From positions 1 to 64,000 of the forward strand of contig CAJKBQ010000011.1 of the NCBI GenBank assembly GCA_905198155.1: 64,000 bases of DNA. The letters run 5' to 3'. Positions 32,033 to 39,148 of the stretch are shown here, in pieces. The position numbers and the translations under genes were made by a program. Numbering within the stretch: position 1 is the stretch's first letter; every line of letters begins with the position of its first letter. The DNA comes from an uncultured Eubacteriales bacterium. Its GTDB lineage: Bacteria; Bacillota; Clostridia; Oscillospirales; Acutalibacteraceae. Below the pieces are notes generated by a model. The model saw only the letters and a list, made by a program, of their open reading frames with translations, made no database searches and had not been told where the DNA came from.

Positions 32033-32983
32033 ATGCAAACGACTACGCCCACCGCTCCGGTAGCGGATTCCTTTTTTATCGTGAAAGCCTGCACCAAAAA
32101 GACTTCGGCGCGCGGCGATACATACCTGGATTTGATTTTCGGCGATGCGCAGGGCGAAATTCCGGCGAAACTGTGGGACTACAAAGAAACCGTCCACGAC
32201 TGGATTGCGCCGGGGATGATCGTGAAGGTGCGCGGCAACGAGGAGCTGTGGAACGATAAGCGGCAGTACCGCATTCAGCGCATTCGCCGGGTGGGACCGG
32301 AGGACAACGTCGATCTCAAAGCGCTGGTGCCGTGCGCGCCGGAAACGGGGGAGGCGATGTTCGCGCAGGTGATGGACGTGGTCGAATCGTTCACCGACCC
32401 AGCGCTCAAAGCGCTGGCCGCAAAAATGCTGAACGACCGGCGCGAAGCCCTGCTGACGTGCCCGGCGGCGGTGCGGGTGCATCACGCGGTGTGCGGCGGA
32501 CTGCTGTATCACACGCTGTCGATTGTGCGGCTGGCAGAGGGCGTGTGTGCGGTGTATCCGTTTGTGCGGCGGGATCTGCTGCTGTGCGGCGCGATTCTGC
32601 ACGACATCGCCAAAACCGAGGAATTTGCCGTGGATCAAACGGGGCTGGCGACGGGGTATACTGCCCGCGGCGACCTGCTGGGGCATTTGGTGATGGGCGC
32701 AATGGCGGTGGAGCACGCGGCCGACGCGCTCGGTACGCCGCCCGAAACCCGGATGCTGGTGCAGCATATGCTGCTGTCGCACCACGGGACGCCGGAGCAC
32801 GGCGCAGCGGTGGCGCCGATGCTGCTGGAAGCCGAGCTGCTGTCGATGCTGGACGGGATGGACGCGGCGGTGTATCAGATTGAAGCGGCGCTGCCTGCCG
32901 CGCTGCCCGGCGGATTCACGCAGAAGCTGTGGCCGATGGATCAGCGGAAGTTTTACCGGCCGCTGGAAGAACCGGAAGCGTAA
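32033..32983 (+). CDS. yhaM: 3'-5' exoribonuclease YhaM family (OB fold + HD domain)
   Basis: 316 residues, close to the 314 of B. subtilis YhaM. An OB-fold nucleic-acid-binding domain (FFIVKACTKKTSARGDTYLD) covers the first ~90 residues, then an HD metal-dependent domain with HHAVCGGLLYHTLSIV, AILHDIAKTEEF and LSHHGTPEHG. It trims RNA 3' ends. The ATG is 11 bases after AAAGGAG; a longer in-frame reading upstream lacks homology. Last gene of the zapA operon, ended by a shared terminator. Confidence 0.93.
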   Translation: MQTTTPTAPVADSFFIVKACTKKTSARGDTYLDLIFGDAQGEIPAKLWDYKETVHDWIAPGMIVKVRGNEELWNDKRQYRIQRIRRVGPEDNVDLKALVPCAPETGEAMFAQVMDVVESFTDPALKALAAKMLNDRREALLTCPAAVRVHHAVCGGLLYHTLSIVRLAEGVCAVYPFVRRDLLLCGAILHDIAKTEEFAVDQTGLATGYTARGDLLGHLVMGAMAVEHAADALGTPPETRMLVQHMLLSHHGTPEHGAAVAPMLLEAELLSMLDGMDAAVYQIEAALPAALPGGFTQKLWPMDQRKFYRPLEEPEA

Positions 32984-33022
32984 AAAAACGGTGGAACGGT
33001 ACATACCGCTCCACCGTTTTTT
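32983..33022. terminator. Bidirectional terminator between yhaM and rsmI
   Basis: Stem AAAAAACGGTGGAaCGGT/ACCGcTCCACCGTTTTTT with a 4-base loop; one internal mismatch. T tracts on both strands let it end both converging operons. Confidence 0.93.
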
Positions 33023-33025
33023 CTG

Positions 33026-33868
33026 TTATTGGCCCAATCCCCGGTATATCTCGCCTTTGCGGAACCCGGTTTCGGCGGCGGCGCGCTTGGCGGCGTCGGA
33101 CGCAGAATGGCCGTCAGCGCGGTACTGCTGCGCCAGCGCGATGGCATCGTCCAGCGTGAACGCGGCGTCCTCCGCAGCGGTATCCGGCGCGCCGTCCACC
33201 ACCAGCACGAATTCGCCGCGCGGCGTCTCGCCTGTATCGGGCGCGAACCGGGCGGCAGCTTCGCCGAGCGTCGTCCGGATCACTTCTTCGTGCAGCTTGG
33301 TCAGCTCGCGCACCAGCGCAATCCGCCGGTCGGCGCCGAATGCGTCGCGCAGATCGGCCAGCGTCGCCGCCAGCTTGTGCGGCGCTTCGTAAAAAATCAT
33401 CGTCCGCTGCTCGTGCAGCAGCGAATCGAGGTGCGCACGGCGACTTTTCTTGGTGACGGACAGAAAGCCTTCAAACGTGAATCGGCCCGTCGGCAGGCCC
33501 GACACGGCCAGCGCCGCAATCAGCGCGCTTGGCCCCGGCACCACCGTCACCGGAATGCCGCGCGCCGCGCATTGCGCCACCAGCAGCTCTCCGGGGTCGG
33601 AGATGCACGGCATCCCCGCGTCGGTCACGATCACGCCGTTTTCGCCCGCTTCCAGCCGCGCGCAGATGACGTCGCCGCGCGCCGCTTTGTTGTGCTCAAA
33701 GTAGCTGACCATCGGTTTTTTGATCCCCAGATGATTCAGCAGTTTCAGCGTCACCCGCGTATCCTCCGCCGCGATGAAGTCGCACGCGGCCAGCGCTTCC
33801 GCCGCGCGGGGCGACAGATCGCTCAGGTTGCCGATCGGCGTTCCGACGACGGTCAATGTTCCTGCCAC
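33026..33868 (-). CDS. rsmI: 16S rRNA (cytidine1402-2'-O)-methyltransferase
   Basis: 280 residues from a GTG after GAAAGGGG. The tetrapyrrole-methylase fold opens LTVVGTPIGNLSDLSPRA, with AEDTRVTLKLLNH, VSYFEHN, VTDAGMPCISDPG and VPGPSALIAAL. It methylates C1402 in the ribosomal P site. The order prs-trmN6-rsmI resembles the yabB-yabC block of B. subtilis. A noncoding 137-base gap with three TGTGGAAAA/TTTTCCACA motifs separates it from trmN6. Confidence 0.95.
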   Translation of the reverse strand: MAGTLTVVGTPIGNLSDLSPRAAEALAACDFIAAEDTRVTLKLLNHLGIKKPMVSYFEHNKAARGDVICARLEAGENGVIVTDAGMPCISDPGELLVAQCAARGIPVTVVPGPSALIAALAVSGLPTGRFTFEGFLSVTKKSRRAHLDSLLHEQRTMIFYEAPHKLAATLADLRDAFGADRRIALVRELTKLHEEVIRTTLGEAAARFAPDTGETPRGEFVLVVDGAPDTAAEDAAFTLDDAIALAQQYRADGHSASDAAKRAAAETGFRKGEIYRGLGQ

Positions 33869-34005
33869 TGGATTTTTCCCCTTTCGGTCGAAGTTTTCGA
33901 CGTTTCCCCGTTCAAAATGTGGAAAACCCGTGCGCCGTTTGCGGACGCGGATGCGGGATTGCGCATCGGAACCGGACAAACGGCGATTTTGAGGTTTTCC
34001 ACATA

Positions 34006-34740
34006 TTAAACGGGGTTTTCCACATTTCCACGGGACGCTGCCCGCAGCAGCGCGACACACTCCACTTTCATCCCCGGCCGCGCGTTCCGCCGCGCACCGA
34101 TCAGCGCCAGCTTGGGCGGATGATCGAGGTCAGCCTGCACCAGCTGCATTCGCTTGGGCTCCAGCCCGGCGCGCCGCATGGACGCGAACGCATCCGCCAG
34201 CCGCTCGGCCCGGAGCACCATGCACAGCCAGCCTGTCCCGGTCAGAATCCGTGCGGCGGCCTGGGCAGCGTCGTCCAGCGTACAGGATTCGTCGCTGCGC
34301 GCGATCCGGCGGGCATCGTCGGCTGCGGCGGCACCGGACTGCACCGGAAAATACGGCGGATTCACCGCCACCACGTCGAACCGCCCGGCGGGCGGCACCG
34401 TCCAGGTGCGCAGGTCGCCGCAGATGATCTGCACCCGGTCGCTCACGCCGCTTCTGCGGGCCGATTCGGCGGCCAAATTCGCCCCGGTATCCTGAATCTC
34501 GATCGCGCAGATCGCGGCGTTGGGGCGCGCCTGCGCCCACAGGATGGGGAGCACGCCGCAGCCCGTCCCCAGCTCGGCCATCCGGCGCGGGCGCGGAACG
34601 CAGCGCAGCGTAAAATCTGCGAGCCGCAGGGCGTCGGTCCCGAACCGGAACCCCGGCGCGGTATACACGCCGAATTCGCCGCCCAGCGGCTCCCAGCGGA
34701 TCGCGTCCGCGTTATTTTGCAGCACCGGCACGTTTGGCAA
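34006..34740 (-). CDS. tRNA1(Val) adenine-37 N6-methyltransferase-like protein (TrmN6/YabB)
   Basis: 244 residues if translation starts at a TTG at 34740, overlapping the prs end by 29 bases; a GTG three codons later is an alternative, and neither has a clear Shine-Dalgarno. The SAM motif AELGTGCGVLPILWAQ and catalytic NPPY (VVAVNPPYFPV) identify an N6-adenine methyltransferase of the YabB/TrmN6 group, and the N-terminal GFRFGTDALRLADF matches it. Substrate is inferred from the family and from co-location with rsmI. Confidence 0.88.
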   Translation of the reverse strand: MPNVPVLQNNADAIRWEPLGGEFGVYTAPGFRFGTDALRLADFTLRCVPRPRRMAELGTGCGVLPILWAQARPNAAICAIEIQDTGANLAAESARRSGVSDRVQIICGDLRTWTVPPAGRFDVVAVNPPYFPVQSGAAAADDARRIARSDESCTLDDAAQAAARILTGTGWLCMVLRAERLADAFASMRRAGLEPKRMQLVQADLDHPPKLALIGARRNARPGMKVECVALLRAASRGNVENPV

Positions 34741-35848
34741 GCAGCGCTTCGATCTTGTCGTGCGGGTCGATCAGATTGGTCACGGAGATGTCGTGATTCA
34801 GCGCGGAGATGTAGTACGCGACGTACTTGGACACATCCACCTGATGATACCACTCGCGTTCCAGCAGTTCGGGCATGGTGTAGGTGAGGTTGGAGCCGAA
34901 CACGCCGTCGATGATCCCGTCCTGATACGCTTTGTCGAACTTGTCGAGTCCGTTGGTGAAAATCGCATAGGTTGCATATGCAAAAAACCGTTTGGCTTTG
35001 CGCGCTTTCAGGTTGTACGCGATGTCCAGCATCGACTCGCCGGACGAGATGATGTCGTCGGCGGTGAACACGTCTTTGCCTTCGACCGATTCGCCCAGGT
35101 ATTCGTGCGCGATGATCGGGTTGCGGCCGTTGACGACGCGGGAATAGTCGCGGCGCTTGTAGAACATCCCGAGGTTGACGCCCAGCACGGAGGCGTAGTA
35201 CATATTGCGGTTGAGCGCGCCTTCGTCGGGGCTGACGAGCATGAAGTGTTCCGGATCGGTGACGATGTCCGGGAAGTCGCGGAACATCCGTTTCAGCACC
35301 TGGTAGTGCGGCATCAGGTTGTCGAAGCCCATCAGCGGGACGGCGTTCTGCACGCGCGGGTCGTGCGCGTCAAACGTGACCACGTTTTCGACGCCCATAT
35401 TTTGCAGTTCCTGCAGCATAAACGCGCAGTCGAGCGATTCGCGGTAGCTGCGGCGGTGCTGACGGCCACCGTACAGCAGCGGCATCACGATATTGATCCG
35501 GTGCGCCTTGCCGCTGGCGGCCTGGATCAGTCGTTTCAGGTCCTGGAAGTGATCGTCGGGGGACATGGCGTTTTGCTGGCCGAAGTATTTGTAGTTGATG
35601 CTGTAATTGCCGACATCGACGATGATGTACAGATCCATGCCGCGCACGGTCGATTTAATCAACCCTTTGCCGTCGCCGGAGGAAAACCGCGGGCACTCGG
35701 ACTCGATCATAAACGTATCGACGTCCATCCCGATTTGCCGCGCCCACTGCACCAGGTATGCGTCGATCTCGCGCCCCAGCTCGCGCGCGCCGTCCATCAC
35801 CAACAGCCCCATGGGGGCGACGCGATTGTCCAGACTGAATAAGCTCAT
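34712..35848 (-). CDS. prs: Ribose-phosphate pyrophosphokinase, long clostridial form
   Basis: 378 residues, longer than the ~315 of the B. subtilis enzyme and typical of a second form found in Clostridia. It makes PRPP from ribose-5-phosphate and ATP. Recognisable parts are LYGGRQHRRSYRESLDCAFM, VVTFDAHDPRVQNAVP, the PRPP loop FTADDIISSGESMLDIA and FAYATYAIFTNGLDKF. AAAGGAG precedes the ATG. First gene of the prs-trmN6-rsmI operon. Confidence 0.92.
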   Translation of the reverse strand: MSLFSLDNRVAPMGLLVMDGARELGREIDAYLVQWARQIGMDVDTFMIESECPRFSSGDGKGLIKSTVRGMDLYIIVDVGNYSINYKYFGQQNAMSPDDHFQDLKRLIQAASGKAHRINIVMPLLYGGRQHRRSYRESLDCAFMLQELQNMGVENVVTFDAHDPRVQNAVPLMGFDNLMPHYQVLKRMFRDFPDIVTDPEHFMLVSPDEGALNRNMYYASVLGVNLGMFYKRRDYSRVVNGRNPIIAHEYLGESVEGKDVFTADDIISSGESMLDIAYNLKARKAKRFFAYATYAIFTNGLDKFDKAYQDGIIDGVFGSNLTYTMPELLEREWYHQVDVSKYVAYYISALNHDISVTNLIDPHDKIEALLAKRAGAAK

Positions 35849-35908
35849 ATATTCCTGCTCCTTTACGATTCTGCGGCGCTCGGCCGCCGTTTGTTTGCTC
35901 TCAGGAAT

Positions 35909-35937
35909 AGTATAGCACATTTCTCGACTTTTTTCTA
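35909..35937 (-). promoter_or_regulatory. Promoter of the prs operon with adjacent DnaA-box-like site
   Basis: Minus strand TAGAAA, 17 bases, TATACT with an extended -10 TGC, 61 bases before the prs ATG. A TTTTCCACA 9-mer (35944-35952) begins 7 bases upstream of the -35. Confidence 0.6.
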
Positions 35938-36013
35938 TCCGTTTTTTCCACAAACCGAAGGGGAAATGGCGCGGAATTTCTTTACGGATTGTTTACAATC
36001 GCTGTTTGCGCGC

Positions 36014-36061
36014 AAAACGGCGGAGCCGCGCGCATTGGGGGGGTGCGTGCTGCTCCGCCGT
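36014..36061 (-). terminator. Terminator after the secreted-protein pair
   Basis: Stem ACGGCGGAGC/GCTCCGCCGT with a 25-base loop and a short T run on the minus strand, 15 bases after the stop of the lipoprotein gene. Confidence 0.65.
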
Positions 36062-36075
36062 GGGAATTTGGAAAA

Positions 36076-36477
36076 TTATTTGCCCATTTCGTCCATTGCG
36101 TTGGAGATGATTCTGAGGACATCCAGTATCATTTCTTCATCGTATTTATCCGTCTGCATCCGCTCGCGCATTGGTGCTGGGTTTGCGATCGTTTCGTCCA
36201 ACACTTGCCGGGCGTCGGGGCGCGTCAGGAACACTTTCAGCGCGGTGCAATGGACTGCCGTTTGTTCCACGCCCCATTTATCGGAACTATATAGAAATAT
36301 GTTGATAATCTTCGGGTATTCCAGCACCGCGCGCAACACTTCGTCGGTCGGCAGGTTTTCGAGGTCGGAAGCCGGTACGTCCTCTGCGTCGGTGTAGAAC
36401 GGTTTGGGCTGGGTGCTGCACGCGGTCAGGGAAACGGCGAGCGTCAACGCCAACAGTAGGGCGAGGAATCGTTTCAT
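36076..36477 (-). CDS. Small lipoprotein, paralogue of the upstream gene product
   Basis: 133 residues, family not recognised. MKRFLALLLALTLAVSLTAC is a lipoprotein signal with lipobox LTAC (Cys 20). The mature part contains LPTDEVLRAVLEYPKIINIF and VEQTAVHCTALKVFLTRPDA. These segments are repeated almost residue for residue in the protein encoded just upstream. The ATG overlaps the upstream stop (ATGA) with AAGGAGG in front, so the two are translationally coupled. Membrane-anchored, outer face. Confidence 0.8.
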   Translation of the reverse strand: MKRFLALLLALTLAVSLTACSTQPKPFYTDAEDVPASDLENLPTDEVLRAVLEYPKIINIFLYSSDKWGVEQTAVHCTALKVFLTRPDARQVLDETIANPAPMRERMQTDKYDEEMILDVLRIISNAMDEMGK

Positions 36478-37058
36478 GGGGTCGTTCCTCCTTCGTTGGA
36501 ATTTCTCTTGGAAAGATTTATTTCCAAAGGGGCAGATGTATCCGCAGCGTTTTGCCTGATATTGTAGTCAATCGCTTCAAGCTCAAACCCGGAGTATGAC
36601 ATCAACACATTCAATATTTCCGGAACAAGCTTCATTCGGGTCTCTGTTAAGTTTTTTTCTAAATCCGCCCGATTTTTGCGCGCCGCTGCATGGCGCAAAA
36701 CGGAATACGCATCCGCCCGCTGTACCAGCACGCGCATCGCTGTGCAGTGCGTCATGGTGTGTTCGATGCCTTGTTGATATGTGTTAAAAAGAAAAATGTC
36801 GCTTGTAAATGGATACTCCAACACTGCCCGCAGTACTTCCTCCGTTGGCATATCATCGAAAACGGACTCATCCAAATGCACGGCCGCACGCCTCGCATCA
36901 ATGCTGCCGAGTGCCACCCATTGCGGATCCTCTGCCGTTATACTGTAAAACGGCTGCGGAACGTTCTCTTCCTTTGCCAGCGTTGTGACCAGCATTGCGG
37001 AACACATAATTAACGCGAGAGAAAGGATCACTGCGAATATTCTTTGATACTTCTTCGT
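36474..37058 (-). CDS. Secreted/membrane protein, paralogue of the lipoprotein; probable ACG start
   Basis: 194 residues if initiated at ACG (37058-37056). The ACG stands 10 bases after AAAGGAG and begins a clear signal sequence (KKYQRIFAVILSLALIMCSA). No ATG, GTG or TTG is suitably placed; an in-frame TTG 17 codons upstream lies in a strong hairpin. Mature segment: MPTEEVLRAVLEYPFTSDIF and IEHTMTHCTAMRVLVQRADA, matching its neighbour. Family not recognised. Either a non-AUG start or an ATG-to-ACG change that silences or weakens the gene. Confidence 0.65.
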   Translation of the reverse strand, partial: TKKYQRIFAVILSLALIMCSAMLVTTLAKEENVPQPFYSITAEDPQWVALGSIDARRAAVHLDESVFDDMPTEEVLRAVLEYPFTSDIFLFNTYQQGIEHTMTHCTAMRVLVQRADAYSVLRHAAARKNRADLEKNLTETRMKLVPEILNVLMSYSGFELEAIDYNIRQNAADTSAPLEINLSKRNSNEGGTTP

Positions 37059-37108
37059 GGCGTCCGCGCTCCTTTCAAATCGTTCGAAAAATCTCCACCA
37101 AAAGCACA

Positions 37109-37161
37109 ACGCGTATCCCCCGGCGAGACATCATGCATTCATGTCCCCGGGCGATACGCGC
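37109..37161 (-). promoter_or_regulatory. Long stem-loop in the leader of the secreted-protein pair
   Basis: About 20 paired positions: CGCGTATC with its complement GATACGCG, extended through CCCGG/CCGGG and GACAT/ATGTC with one or two bulges, loop of about 9 bases. It lies between the promoter at 37.3 kb and the ACG start. Confidence 0.6.
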
Positions 37162-37250
37162 GGTATAACGATTTGAATCCGGCTCCTCCACAATTGGGCG
37201 CCGCACCAATGATGTAATCGGGCATTCGGTTGTAAATGCATCTTACGCAT
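37131..37250 (-). CDS. Possible 39-residue leader peptide
   Basis: ATG with GGGAGG 9 bases upstream, encoding MRKMHLQPNARLHHWCGAQL and 19 more residues, ending inside the leader hairpin. It sits in the ~250-base transcript leader of the secreted-protein pair, so it could be an attenuation-type leader peptide. There is no homology evidence; an overlapping frame is also open. Confidence 0.25.
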   Translation of the reverse strand: MRKMHLQPNARLHHWCGAQLWRSRIQIVIPRVSPGDMNA

Positions 37251-37306
37251 CGCTGCAAACCTCCCGTTTCTCAAATTATCCAATCATGAATCGGATTTCC
37301 ATTTAT

Positions 37307-37335
37307 AGTATAGCATATTCTCCGATGCGGCGCAA
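37307..37335 (-). promoter_or_regulatory. Promoter upstream of the secreted-protein pair
   Basis: Minus strand TTGCGC, 17 bases, TATACT with extended -10 TGC. The next coding start is about 250 bases downstream, leaving a long structured leader. Confidence 0.6.
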
Positions 37336-37375
37336 GATTATCTCCGGTTTATTTGTAAACTTTCCATGAATACGC

Positions 37376-37400
37376 AAAAATCCGCTCCAGCGGAGCGGAT
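37376..37400 (-). terminator. Terminator after the G5/3D-domain gene
   Basis: Perfect 9-bp stem ATCCGCTCC/GGAGCGGAT with a 3-base loop and a T run on the minus strand, 28 bases after the stop. Confidence 0.85.
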
Positions 37401-37427
37401 TCTGCGGTTGCCCATCCCGGTGTTTCC

Positions 37428-38567
37428 TCATTCCAGGATGTAGATATTCATTTTCTTCGACCCAAACCACACGCATTGGTTGTAGTTGTTGTAGTATAAG
37501 TCCACAAGTACGGTGCCCTTCATCAGGGTGCCACCGGTATCGCCGGCGATCGCGTAGCCGTACACCAATGACCCGTCCGCCGAGCAGATAAACATTTTCG
37601 TCCCGTAGGGGATGACTTTGGGGTCCACCGCGACCACGCCGTACGACGCCAGCCGCCCGGTGGAAGTCCCAGACCCGGCTTTGGCGTAATACGCCGTCGC
37701 CCGGCCGCTGATGACCGTTTGGTACGAGATGGTGTCGCCGAACTGATCGGTGATGGTGCCGTCGCCGTTGATCTTGGCGCGCCACCCGGAACTGCCGGGG
37801 GTGCTGCCGGTGCCGATCAGCGCGGCCTGCGCCGCCAGATCGATCGACCCGGTTTGCTTGTTGAACGACACTTCCATCCCGTGGTAAATCCCGTACACCG
37901 GTTTGGTGCCCACCAGCACGATCTGATCCACCGGCTCGGTGGTCACTTCGTCGCGCAGCACCTCCTGCGACGTGATCTCGCCGTCGGTGCGGCGCACGCG
38001 CGTCACGATCGTCCGGACGCCTTTCTGCCCGGCCTGCGCGACCTTGGTTTTGCCTTTGGACAAGGTGTTGTCGTTTTGGCGGACGGTTTTGAACGCGATG
38101 GCTTCGGTCGTCGTCACTTCTTCGTACGATACGCGGCTGACGGACACGGTCATCCCGCCGGTCAGCAGCACGTTCGTCGCGGGGAAACATTCGTCCGTTT
38201 CGCTCAGCGTCACGCCCGCTTTGGCCAGCGCGTCGGCCACCGTCCCGCCGTACAGCTCCACGACGGTCGTCACGCCGTCGGCCGTCACGGTGATCGTTTT
38301 GCCGCTGTCCGCCGGAAGCATCTGGTCAGACCCGTCGGCACGGATGGCGCGCGCGGCGTCGGCGTCCGATTCCGGCGCCGCAGCGGCCAGGCCATGCACC
38401 GCCGCCTCCGCTTTTTCTGCGACTGCCGCCGCACCATCGTCGGCGTATGCGCGCGTCATCGACGGCGCCGGCTGCCACAGCGCAATCAGCAGCCCACACG
38501 CGGCGGACAGAATCAACATCGCCACCGCTCGTCCCGGCACACGGCCGAGGGATAATATCTTCTTCAT
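37428..38567 (-). CDS. YabE-like cell wall protein: DUF348, G5 and 3D domains
   Basis: 379 residues. An N-terminal membrane or signal segment (AVAMLILSAACGLLIALW) is followed by an Ala-rich stretch, a DUF348-like repeat (KTITVTADGVTTVVELYGGT), a G5 domain (~150-225) and a C-terminal 3D domain (ISGRATAYYAKAGSGTSTGR, VAVDPKVIPYGTKMFI, AGDTGG). The 3D Asp residues form the catalytic fold of lytic transglycosylase-like stationary-phase resuscitation factors, so it probably remodels peptidoglycan. In B. subtilis yabE is also near the origin, by rsmI-related genes. Single gene with its own promoter and terminator. Confidence 0.9.
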   Translation of the reverse strand: MKKILSLGRVPGRAVAMLILSAACGLLIALWQPAPSMTRAYADDGAAAVAEKAEAAVHGLAAAAPESDADAARAIRADGSDQMLPADSGKTITVTADGVTTVVELYGGTVADALAKAGVTLSETDECFPATNVLLTGGMTVSVSRVSYEEVTTTEAIAFKTVRQNDNTLSKGKTKVAQAGQKGVRTIVTRVRRTDGEITSQEVLRDEVTTEPVDQIVLVGTKPVYGIYHGMEVSFNKQTGSIDLAAQAALIGTGSTPGSSGWRAKINGDGTITDQFGDTISYQTVISGRATAYYAKAGSGTSTGRLASYGVVAVDPKVIPYGTKMFICSADGSLVYGYAIAGDTGGTLMKGTVLVDLYYNNYNQCVWFGSKKMNIYILE

Positions 38568-39148
38568 AACAAGAACCGTTTCCTTTCCGGCATCGTCCGG
38601 GGAGTGGAAGTGGAGGACGTGCCTTGATTTGAATATTATTCTTGCATTGCGGATATTATATTCATTTTCGAGCGGTCTGTCAAGCGCGGGCGCGGACGGA
38701 ATTTTGTGTAAGATGCTGAATCGCCCTCGGATTTTGCAAAACCATACAGCGCAGAAACGCGGTATTTTGATCGAGAAACGCGAAATCGTTGTAAATTATC
38801 GGGAAATCGATTGTGCAGTTCTGCAAAATCGAAAAGGTTACAAATTGTAATCTATTCGGATTGGTGAATAAATATTCATCTTGCGCCGCAACATGGACAG
38901 TGAACCGCCGTGCGGCGGATGAAAAAAACACCAATAAACCGCGCCGGACGGGCATTTTTCGGAATCAGGCGAAAATGTATATTCCGGCGCAAATATACAC
39001 GGAAATCCGGAAATTTTTTTGCGTGTCCCACCGGTCAAATTGCAAGCGCCGCCGCCATTTCCGACCATATTTCGCCGATTCTGCACATCCGCACCGTGTG
39101 CATAAAGGATTTGTCGTAATGTTATATGCGCGTTATATGCGCGCGATT
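38568..39148. other. 580-base intergenic region between yabE-like and rhamnosidase genes
   Basis: Contains the yabE promoter. The rest is A/T-richer and has no convincing frame. A perfect 11-bp tandem repeat (GTTATATGCGC twice, 39121-39142) lies just after the rhamnosidase stop, and a CCGCC/GGCGG hairpin near 38912-38925. No terminator with a T tract was found for the rhamnosidase gene. Confidence 0.5.
38655..38683 (-). promoter_or_regulatory. Consensus promoter of the yabE-like gene
   Basis: Minus strand TTGACA, 17 bases, TATAAT: a perfect vegetative promoter, 87 bases before the ATG. Confidence 0.92.

Noticed and set aside
37190..37260. tRNA-like T-loop text (GATTCAAATC) in the leader near 37.2 kb
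   Set aside because: No acceptor, D-arm or anticodon pairing could be built around it.
38568..39148. CRISPR or structured RNA in the large gap before the rhamnosidase gene
   Set aside because: Only an 11-bp tandem repeat and small hairpins are present; there are no spaced direct repeats or known RNA motifs.
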